Of a DNA stretch of 64,000 nucleotides, positions 33,970-43,049 are shown piece by piece. The notes beneath the pieces are model-generated. The model worked only from the letters and a program-made list of their open reading frames with translations. It did not search any database and had not been told where the DNA came from. The position numbers were made by a program, and so were the translations under genes. How positions within the stretch are numbered: position 1 is the stretch's first letter; each line of letters starts with the position of its first letter. Origin of the DNA: Sclerotiophoma versabilis (lineage: Eukaryota; Ascomycota; Dothideomycetes; Pleosporales; Didymellaceae); contig JAAROD010000004.1 in assembly GCA_012274445.1 (NCBI GenBank), positions 372,001 to 436,000 of the forward strand, in the 5' to 3' direction.

Positions 33970-35001
33970 TTACGGAATGAGTGGCCACAGAGGATCCAAC
34001 GGACGGCCACACTGGCTCTCAGGATCTTTCTCTACTTGCACGTATTTTCCGTTGCGGCCATTACCAAACAATTCCCACAGTCGTGCTACACTTTCATCTC
34101 CACAAGGTGAGGTCCAACCATACGAACTCCATCTACTGGGCCATGACCATTCAAATAACGGGTTACGGTGCTCATCTGGCGGAAGCCCGCCATATCGGAT
34201 TCTAAGTACAGTGGACATGCCGAAGTCCACTAGTACCAAACGTAGGTTGGGATCGGCTAAGTCGAAGGGGGCGGTAACGATAATATTTCGCGGCGACAGA
34301 TCGTCGTGTTGAACTCCTGCGTATCGAAGGTCGTAGTCTGCTTCTATGACTTTGATCATGATGTTCTCCCTCTCTTCTGGTGTGAGGTCCTCGGGGTTAA
34401 TGTCCAGCATTCGTATGCCTGGTACATGCTCCATGAGGATCATACACACTTCCCGGGTTATTTGCTCATCTTGGACAATGCTTGTAACATTGATAGTCCA
34501 GGATCCGTAATACTGAGGCATGATGCTGCCTTGAATAGGGTGTCCACAAAGCTCGGAGTAGGCTGCAGCTTCTATCGAGTAGTCTGAATCGGCAGTAACG
34601 GCCACATCAACTTTCTGCTGCGGCTGTTCACTATCCTGAGAAGGATAGAACAACTCGTCATATATCTTCGCCACTTGCCCAGTATCTGTAAGTACTAGCT
34701 GAGCCCCACAGTCATCACCAGTCCGAATCTCAGATTGAATTGTGAAAGGATAAGCGTCGTTCGAATTCGTTTTCCCCTCAGCGGGAGGGTAGACGAGACA
34801 CCAATCAAGCTGGACCATACACTCAAGCTCACCCTGGCTGGGAGGCTCACTTTGGGAGTAGCAGCCTCCAAAAGGCGCAGGTGGTTCATGGCGATGCGCT
34901 GTGAAGCTTGCGCCGCAAACGTAAGGACATGTGATTGGTCTTGTGGGTGAGCAAGGCGGTGATTGCAGGCTGCCAGACCCGCTGCTGCACGCGTCGGACA
35001 T
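33970..35001 (-). CDS. Protein-kinase-like protein (kinase-like 1), intact
   Basis: A single exon of 343 residues from an ATG at 35001. Kinase landmarks are the VAKIYD strand with Lys112, a helix with Glu144 (SIEAAAY), a hydrophobic hinge (MILMEHVPG), a catalytic-loop variant HDDLSPRN with Asp234 and Asn239, and a metal-binding DFG at 259-261. The HRD arginine is replaced by Asp, as in RIO- and other atypical kinases. The glycine-rich loop is not recognisable. The N-terminal 90 residues include a HEPPAPFGGCY element shared with kinase-like 3 (HEAPPPFGARY), so this region is part of the family and not random. It is followed on the same strand by nuclease-like 1. Whether it phosphorylates protein is untested. 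Confidence 0.65.
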   Translation of the reverse strand: MSDACSSGSGSLQSPPCSPTRPITCPYVCGASFTAHRHEPPAPFGGCYSQSEPPSQGELECMVQLDWCLVYPPAEGKTNSNDAYPFTIQSEIRTGDDCGAQLVLTDTGQVAKIYDELFYPSQDSEQPQQKVDVAVTADSDYSIEAAAYSELCGHPIQGSIMPQYYGSWTINVTSIVQDEQITREVCMILMEHVPGIRMLDINPEDLTPEERENIMIKVIEADYDLRYAGVQHDDLSPRNIIVTAPFDLADPNLRLVLVDFGMSTVLRIRYGGLPPDEHRNPLFEWSWPSRWSSYGWTSPCGDESVARLWELFGNGRNGKYVQVEKDPESQCGRPLDPLWPLIP

Positions 35002-36170
35002 GATACGTAGAATTTTGGATTGCTGTCGCAGGCTTACAGTTGAATGGTGTGTAAAAGCAACTCAGTCAGCCCTGAAATAAACATTTTTCGAAACGGAGGA
35101 TAGGTGAAGGGGCGTTCACCCTTCTGGAAAAACAATAGCCAATCGGTCTCACCCCGGCTCAGCGCGATACAGTGAAAGGACTACGTCTTCTCAGGAACGA
35201 CCTACGAGAACAAGCAATGCTGTTACTTTAGGCATTCATGTTGGCACACATTCAAATTGACCAACTCGAATGCAAAAAACGGCAGTTCACTAAAAACAGC
35301 ACAGAAGGCTACCAAAGTTGGACATGCGAGACGGGGCAGGCTTCTTTCAATCGAAGCATCGAGAATTTACTCCTGAGTTTGGTAGTGTCGAGGATGTGTA
35401 GCCGATGTCGACAACACACATCTGAGTGGACGTAGAATGCAACAGCACTAGTGGTGTAGTCTGCAGAAAAGGAGGTTATGAACACGACACTTATTGATTA
35501 AGACAGACTTACGAGCTGGTGAAGACAAAAGAAGAAGTCTCGTCCCACCTCACTAACCCAAAATTTGTGAGATGCGTTGCACACAAGTCGGGCGGGATCC
35601 ATGCCAAGCCGGCACCTACGTCATCGTCAAGCGCCGTCGATCGCGTACCTGGACCTCACATCAACCCCAGAACGCTCAACAACGGCTGTCCGCAATCGCA
35701 GAGTCGCCTAAAAAACCCTGCGCCCACGTTTCCGGCTGCCGCCGCTGCCACACACTGCCACGGGATGAGACTCCGCCGTCTTGGCTCCTGCCGTCCTCCG
35801 CAAGCGGCTGCTCTTTTGAGGCGTAATGGCTTCTGTTCACTCGGGCAGGAAGTCGGCACAGTGCATATCACGAGGCGATTTAGGACGGATGCTGAGTCTG
35901 GAAACAGAATGGCTTAATGTGACGCGAAGCACAAATGACGTTGTGCTGAGTAAAGGTTCACCAGCCACTTTGGACCTCGCGCTTCGCTCCTATTTGGGAA
36001 GTTAGGGCCTTTGTGGGGTAATAATCTACTCTGGGCGGACCGTAGACAAAACTTGGGTGATCTGCGCAGACAAAGGGTATATCTAGCAATATCTAGGACT
36101 TCAGCCGCACATCTCAATAGGATATCACGAATACCACGAACGCCTCTATCGAGCCTTCATCAATACCATC
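35002..36170. other. Intergenic, no gene recognised
   Basis: This interval separates kinase-like 1 and the lipocalin-like gene, which are transcribed away from each other. The open frame at 35519-35917 overlaps frames on the other strand and shows no family. It probably contains both promoters. Confidence 0.4.
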
Positions 36171-36971
36171 ATGCGCGTTCAAATCACTATTGCAGCCTTG
36201 ACTTCGGTCGTGGCAGGCCTTCTAATGCCTCGTCAGTCAAATAAGACTACCGCAACACCGAATGTTGCAGCTGCGCAGTATGACGGGTGAGCAAAAACTT
36301 TAATCCTCAGTTTATAACCCTAACCTCTTGCAGTTCATGTTTCTACCCCGTTCCAGACCCCAAGTTCAATCTCGAGGCCTACCTAGGAACCTGGTACCAA
36401 GTAGCTGGCACACCCTTCGGCCCAACAGCAGGTGCTAGCTGCGTAACTGCGAACTATGAGCTAAACGTACGTCAACCAATATTAGAGCATTGTGGAGCTG
36501 AGCTGATAAGAAAAAGGACAACGGTACCGTCCGTGTTCTCAACACAGCAACAGTAGGCCCTCAGACGATCAACATCGTTGGGACGGCGACCCCAGTTGAT
36601 GCCGCATATGGTGCTGGCGGTGCGTTTGTTGTCAGCTTCCCTGGCACACCTGACGCGGAATGCCCGGGTCCGAACTACATTGTGCAAGGTAAAATTTGTC
36701 TAAGACGGCATGTGAAAGTTCAAAGAGCTGACAGTATCATCAGATTACGCTGTCGATTGGGCCATTGTGCAGACACAGAACTGGAGCACCTTGTATATCC
36801 TGAGCAGAGAGCGCCAGCCTGCTCCAGCGAGCATCGACGTAAGTTGCATTCGTCTTTCAAAGGCGACGGCCGTGTTGACAAAATCTATAGGCTTGGATCG
36901 AGCGTGCAGTTGCATTTGGGTCCGACGCTTCGGCGGTATCCAAGTTCAACCAGACTGGCTGCGATGCGTAA
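36171..36971 (+). CDS. Lipocalin-like protein
   Basis: Five exons, 36171-36286, 36334-36466, 36517-36688, 36744-36838 and 36891-36971, with four introns of 47-55 bp, all GT...AG, give 198 residues. The N-terminus looks like a short signal peptide (MRVQITIAALTSVVAGLL). After splicing, residues 55-63 read YLGTWYQVA, the G-x-W lipocalin signature. A later DNGTVRVLNTA strand and a YAVDWAIVQTQNWSTLYILSR region fit the barrel of the Blc/apolipoprotein D type. A C-terminal helix and a terminal cysteine follow. Lipocalins bind small hydrophobic ligands. It is likely secreted; the ligand is unknown. It sits inside the kinase-like/nuclease-like array but shows no sequence relation to it. Confidence 0.8.
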
Positions 36972-37263
36972 GAGGATCAGTATCAATATTTCGAACGAGA
37001 TTTAAGTCAGAGTATGCCCCAAGGGTATGCAATTTATGAACAAGTAAAGCGTTTTACACGCTTTTAAATGCGGTATTGCATGTGAACCGTAATAATTACT
37101 ATTGGGATATCTTGAGCATCAAGAATGATTGGGGCCTTATGCGCCGTTCTCCTAGATCAGAAGGAGAGAAAAGAGAAACCGACTATCGCAGTACACCTAT
37201 GGACAACTCAGAGTAGTTGGAGCTGCTCTTGCTGGTGCTCACATCTGTATCCGAGCCTTACTG

Positions 37264-37758
37264 CTACACCAAATTGTCTTCCTTGTAGTCCGAACCATCG
37301 ATCTTTCCTAGAGCGTTCACATAAATTGGACGTTCAGGTCCGTTGATCGGATTCCAATGCACCGAAATGTATCGATTGCCACGGGCGTAGTTCTGCCAGA
37401 GCCATTGCTCTGCTCCGCGGTGTCCGCTCGGGCACCATCCGTTGCAGGAGAAGTCCATCATATGTCCGAAGAATCGCTTAATCGGCGAAACAAGTTTCGG
37501 TACCCACTTCTTTGCAAAATCGTTCCGTATTTGAACATATTCTTGGTCTGTAAAACTTGGGTGATTGTAAACTTCTGAAATGTCGAAATCGATCAGCTTC
37601 ACTCTTACGTTCAGCGTACGATAATCAGACCCAAGGATCATGATATTTCGGGGACAGAAGTCACCATGGTTTACTTCTGCATGGAGAATGCGGATTTGCG
37701 CATTGAGGCATTGCTTCAGAATGGCCGGCAAATACATTGCGAAGGGATACATACGCAA
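37264..37758 (-). pseudogene. Kinase-like 2, C-lobe fragment
   Basis: About 165 codons match only the second half of the kinase-like family: a helix preceding the catalytic loop (MYPFAMYLPAILKQCL), a catalytic-loop variant HGDFCPRN, a LIDFDI segment in the DFG position, and the conserved C-terminal GWCPSG...WLWQNY...HWNP region also present in kinase-like 3. The frame opens at a TTG; the first ATG is at 37752, and an in-frame TGA lies about 55 bp further upstream. No N-lobe, lysine strand or hinge is visible upstream. It therefore looks like a 5'-truncated copy. A missed intron joining a distant N-lobe is possible, but I found no candidate in 37.8-38.3 kb. Confidence 0.55.
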
Positions 37759-38368
37759 GGCTCTGCTGGGCTTTGTCCTGAAAGCATTCGAAAGTGCCTC
37801 TGTTCAAACAGCCAAATAGACCTTTAGACTGTGTGCGTACATTGCGTACACCTCTTCCATCAGGTGGGAGGTAGGATTGTCGTTTCAGGTCACAAATAAC
37901 CTCTTAACCATCGGAAAAATTTTGCAATATTTGAATCTCATTACTGGCAGCTTCATGATAAACAACAAAGAGACGGTTGAAAGTTTGTCTCGGGCAGCCA
38001 AAAATTGGCGTATCTGGCAAGTTTTGAGAGCGTTGCCATCATGTTCTGAAGGAGAGCTTCGAGAGTAGACCCTTTGCAAATTATGCCACCGATGCAACAT
38101 TCTCGTCTGAGAACTACTCTTTCATCAAGTTTGACGCGCATATTCGATCCTCGAAGCGGGAGGTTTTTGTGCCACGAGTTGACAACTCAGGAAACTACAG
38201 TAGACCATTACCACTCCTTTAAGTTTTCTTGCAGGTGATTTTGTGTATTTTGGTCCACGAGGCATGAATCTTGTTGCTCAAGAAGTTATTACATATAGCT
38301 GATATATCACATTCTCATCTAATCTGTCTTTTTCACACCATGATCGTAAGTTTCCACCTCTATGGTCA

Positions 38369-39503
38369 TTAGAAACGAGCTTCTTGATACTCTGGTCTTT
38401 CCAAAGGATCTTCAGGATGCCATGATACAGGGAAGTATCGCTCGTCATCTTTGTAGTGCTTCCATAGCCACTTCTCTGCCTCCATATCTTCTGACGAGCA
38501 CCACCCATATACGATGAAGTTCATCATGACCCCATAGTAGAGGACGATGGGTGAAGAAAGCTTTCCAGGCCATTGTTGCTTCAGCTTGTCAAGCCATTCC
38601 TCATTTCCTTCAATTTCCATGACCCCGGCTATGTTGAAATCGAGAATCTTGACCTCAAGCTTTGAAGCGTCAGCAACGGAGCCAAGCAAGATAACGTTGC
38701 GAGGATGGCAGTCGCGATGTCTGACACCAGGATCCATGATGATTGATTCGGCGTCCAGGACCTTCTTCAGTATGCGTGAACGTACACCTCTGCGCAGCTC
38801 ATATGGATCGACATATTGCATGCATTCGCCTCGTAGGTATTCGATGAGAATCAGACGGACGACTCGCGTACGTGTTTGTTGTTCAGAATTGGCTTCGGCG
38901 GATGTTGCTATTTTGGCAGTCCAAGTTCCGTAGAAAGCAGGTGTGACGTCCCTAGCAGCCGGTGACTTCTGGAGCTGATGGTATGCTGCGGCCTCCCGTC
39001 CATAATCGCCCTGCGCCGCTAGGACAAAATCTTGCTCGAATCCATCCTCACTATCACTGTAATAGAGAGGGTCGTATATCTTAGCCACCATGTCATCGTT
39101 GACCAACACAAGCTGCGCTACCGGTTCGGATGATTGCGGTGATCTTCAGCTCTATGTTTGTACCGGGGCTTGTGCAATCGCCCGACACCAAATCGGTGTA
39201 ACAGTAATCAATTTGCGACAGCGACTTCCAATTCTCCAACTGTGGAGGGGAATCGATAGTGTACCGTGCTCCGAAAGGTGGGGGCGCTTCGTGACTGGTG
39301 ACGGTAAATTCGAAGCCCACTTTATATGGGAGCGGAGGTTTGCGACCTTGATAGAAATTGCTGTCTTCTGACTCGCTACCTAGGTCAATGTCATGCTCTA
39401 CGGATGAATCGGCAGACTCGTGCGAAGACCTAGAAGTGTCGGACAGGCTACGCGGTGCACAATTAGGCTCCAGTCGTATTTCTGCTGTGTTTTGTTCTGC
39501 CAT
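38369..39503 (-). pseudogene. Kinase-like 3, frameshifted
   Basis: An ATG at 39503 opens a frame covering the family N-terminal region (HEAPPPFGARY, then ending IIRTGSAA). The matching kinase domain continues in a different frame from about 39112: LVLVNDDMVAKIY, a helix REAAAYHQL, the catalytic loop HRDCHPRN, LDFNI in the DFG position, and the C-terminal GWCSSEDM...WLWKHY region to 38369. Compared with kinase-like 1, about four residues are missing exactly at the junction and the frame is shifted, so a small deletion near 39112-39122 explains it. The only GT...AG pair at the junction is 9 bp apart, too short for an intron. A sequencing error is the main alternative. It is divergent from nuclease-like 2. 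Confidence 0.6.
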
Positions 39504-40198
39504 TGCGTAAGATGCCTCAAGGTTGAGCAGAATTCAATGTTAGTGTTAGTGCGGGAACAGCTTGCAGGGTAAACAACAGTTAAAGTTTAGCTTAGATCGG
39601 TCACGTGGTGTCATGTTCACTTTCACTATCCCTTTATGTCAGCACAGTGACATCCTGAATAAACATGACGAGCTTCAAGCTTGCAATAAGGCAACGGCTC
39701 TTGCTGTAAACCAGCGAGATGTAAAGGGGTCAAACTGTTCCACCAACGGCTTCTGTGGTTAAGTTTGGTGCAGTGGAGCTGCAATGCTAATTGGTTGATA
39801 GAGACAAGGAAAGAGGAGCAGGGTTATTGCAAACGAGTTACAGAGAAGTCTTTATGCATGAGAATATATTACAAGGTAAAGAAAACCAGTATAGAGAATA
39901 CCTTAGTGAATCACAGCTTTCCTCGCTTCCTAGCCTCGAATGATCTGTAACGAGTGACTCCAAAACAAACCCCCTGTTTAGACGTTTGCGAGTCAACGAG
40001 GTTCATGTTTCCTCACCTGACCTTTATCAGTGTAACTATGCGCTGTGTGTCAAATGTGCTGTTCGATTGATATAATATCGGTTTGCAAAGCGGGTGAAAA
40101 GGTGGTCGCGATATAATATTATAGGTATAGATTCCAAGGTAGCCTTGAAACAACACCACCGACAATCTCTCCTTGACGTCCCCAACGGCTGTATCGAG

Positions 40199-41110
40199 AT
40201 GTTAATTCCAAATTCCGTCTTGCCACCAACTGTTCTCGCTTCTTTCGACCAAATTCTTCCAAGGTTGACACGTTCGAAGAACAAATACGAGACACACAAA
40301 TCCGAAACCGGCAGTACCGTCGCTACAATTGCACCTGAATTCTTGTACTGGCAACCCAGTCAGGAATTCGAGAAGAGAGCAAATCAAGTAACGAATAGTG
40401 ATGAAATCAAGCACAGCATACTGAATGAGCTGCGTCTAGCAACAGATTTCCCAGGATGCCGACTTGAGACCGAGGGCGACGTGGTCTTCAACTCTGCATT
40501 ATATAACGTACTGCCTTGTCTGGAAGTGCTTGAACGTCAGTATCCAGGAAAGTGGTACATCTACTCTGAGCGTTCGGAAGGACTTCAAATGTCTCTGCAC
40601 AATTTCAATTTGGACTTGCTTAAGGCGAAACGCAAAATGAAGCCGCCAACCGCTAAGTCTTCTCTACGGTATGATTTGATATTCAAACCGCTCTCAGACA
40701 ACAGCAAGGATGAAAAGACCGTTGCTGTCATAGAGTACAAAAAGGCGGGCACGATCAGGTATGCCGATTGCAAGTATGCCATGCTTGACATTGGTGCCAC
40801 TCCAGCCGAAGTGAAAGAGAGGCAGAATAAGTCGAGGCAAGGCGAGTACGAAGTCAGCCTTGCCTCAAACGGGCTCGTGTTTACGCAGCAGGCTAGAAAA
40901 TATGCCTCGCAGTCACGCTGCTCGCACGTTGCTGTCTTCAACTAGGACCATCTCCTGCTCTATAATTTCCCCTTGGACAGTAATGCGTTGAACAGTAATA
41001 CAGCATCGAGAGACATGAAGACTATGCTAACGTGGGTCACCGAAGTGAATGACCTACAACAAGACAATCGCATAGAAATCGGATGCATTCGTAAGATCCT
41101 CCTCGGCTAG
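40199..41110 (+). pseudogene. PD-(D/E)XK-nuclease-like protein (nuclease-like 2), interrupted by stops
   Basis: The ATG at 40199 opens 248 codons up to TAG at 40943-40945; the frame upstream to 40094 begins with GTG. The core repeats the pattern of nuclease-like 1: Asp159 in RYDLIF, Glu179-x-Lys181 in VAVIEYKK, then a QQARKYA helix and the start of the last strand pair. The TAG falls inside that strand pair; the frame stays open afterwards and continues to resemble the paralogue up to a second in-frame TAG at 41108-41110, at the place where nuclease-like 1 runs on for 14 residues. I therefore read it as a degenerate copy. The catalytic motif is complete before the first stop, so a shortened product could still be made. 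Confidence 0.55.
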
Positions 41111-41440
41111 CTACTACAGGCTTTCGAAGCCCGCCTGGGTCCGTCCACGCTGGATAATGGAAATACTCCAGCAGATATTGGCAAATTAACTATAGGAATG
41201 GGTAAGACGTCCATACAAGACACATGAACAGACCACCCGCTGCTAGTCACACAGTCTTTGGTAGCTTTGGTTACGTGGAAGATAGAGCTGTAGACCTCCG
41301 AGTACAAGTTGATGTTGATCCAACAAGTTCCAGAATCCTTTTGCGACAGACTATGGTGAGAAGGTGGATAGATGTGTAGTACGGGTATTAGACCTGGAGG
41401 CTAGTCACGCTTTTATTCTGGATTAAATGCGATCTTACAT

Positions 41441-42377
41441 TTACTTGAAGACTGGTCTTTCATCAGCCGTGGCATTCGGTTTCTGTCCTTGAGATACCAT
41501 TTGAGGTACCGGTGGCGGTCCCCACTGCTGAACAGGTTGTACAACATAGTAAGGCTGTGGCGCCCACTGAGGTGGACCCTGTGCATAGGGCACTGGATGT
41601 CCGCTCTGTTGAAGCTCGTAGACACTATCGAATCCAGCATAACGGCCCTTGCCTCCACCGAGCCATTTGAACCCACCTCGTTGGCGTACCAGAATCCAAA
41701 AGCTGAAGAGAACGAACAAAGAGAAAATAGCCATAGGTATGAGCATGAGTCTGGTGGCTTTCTGCATGCTTGTCAGTATTTGCGCTGCTATAGTTAGCAT
41801 CATAACAACTTACTGCTGTTCCACATGCAGCGCTCGCCCACCCTTCGCTTGGATAGAAGCGCTCAATCTGGCAAGACCAGGTCTCACGTGTGAACTTCTG
41901 ATCTTGCTTTTGCACGTCATCGTAGCTCTGCCAACTCTTGTTGTTGCTCTGCAGCGAGCTCGCCCAGCCAAAAACTCCCAGACTCAATGCAGCCAATAAT
42001 ATATTGCTGATCGCCGCGGCCCACGCCCATATCCTCTGATGGCCATATGTGCCCTCGACCTTCTTCAGCTCCCAGATCCCAAACGCATCGATCGCACAGA
42101 CAACGTACGCCGCAACGCAAACGCCAAGTATAGCCAGTGATGGCGCCTGATCGATGCGCATCGCCACGTTCGCTTCCACCGAGCTAGGAGAGCTGGTTGA
42201 GTTTGGGCCGTTGAGTGTGATCATATACGCGCCGCTGCGAAAGTCGCGGTAGGTGTGCTCGAGAAGGAGTGATTTTGAAATGCGCTCGAGGACGAATACT
42301 AGGGCGGAGACTGGGAAAAGTAGGAGGACTGTGGGTGCGGCGAGGAGGAATATACGGCAGCCATTGAGATTGCGCAT
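41441..42377 (-). CDS. Four-pass membrane protein, unknown function
   Basis: Two exons, 42377-41814 and 41761-41441, with a 52-bp intron (GTAAGT, TGCTAAC branch point, GCAG) give 294 residues. The start is the ATG at 42377; the frame upstream begins with TTG. Hydrophobic segments lie near residues 9-33, 78-101, 113-139 and, after the intron, about 192-213. The loop before the last segment contains a cysteine-bearing WSCQIERFYP stretch. The cytosolic tail is rich in Pro, Gln, Tyr and Trp (PYAQGPPQWAPQPYY). The layout recalls fungal MARVEL-like or claudin-like proteins, but I see no diagnostic motif. Confidence 0.7.
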
Positions 42378-43049
42378 TGTGATTGACGTGAGGCGCTGAG
42401 CGCGCTGAGGGATATGACGGGATTCCGGGGATTGCAGTACTCGTAAACCTAGGGAAGCGCCCACCGTTAGTATAGGTCTAGCATAGTGGCAATATTCTGC
42501 CGCTTGACAAGAGAAGTAAGATGCCAAGTCGACATTATTCTTAGAACCATGCGCACGAGATGGTCGCGGGAGGCCTAAAAGCAGCGAAGATCAATACATT
42601 GGCACGGTGACTAGGCCTTGGCATCGTCAGCACATATACAGGGTCAAGCAAAAGTGATATGAATGCAGGCGTGCGGATTTTCGAATTTGTTAGGTGTATT
42701 TGTATCCAAGCCCATCAACGAAGACATCCCAAAGTCGCTTTTAGCGTGGTAAGAAGCGTGCGCGCGTGTGCACGTGCACGATGACGTCGCAAAGGGTATG
42801 CACCAACTTCGCCCGGTGCTCTACTGCAATGCCTATATACATATTCACTATGTCGATAAAAGTATCTTCTCCTCCTAACTTACAGCACTCATGCAGTTCT
42901 AATGTAGCGGTGTACCAACTGCTGTGCTATGCCACTATCTGAACAATAAACACGAATGTGTGTCGATTCATTAAATAGGTCTTCGAATCTTGCAATGGCG
43001 TCAAGGCTTCGGAATTCCAATCATGCGCTGAGGTACTCTGTATTGATGC
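42378..43049. other. Intergenic, no gene recognised
   Basis: About 670 bp between the membrane protein start and the 3' end of the HET-domain gene. No frame or structural element stands out. Confidence 0.5.

Noticed and set aside
37885..38141. Minus-strand frames upstream of kinase-like 2 as its missing N-lobe
   Set aside because: No lysine strand, helix or hinge motif matches the other two kinase-like copies.
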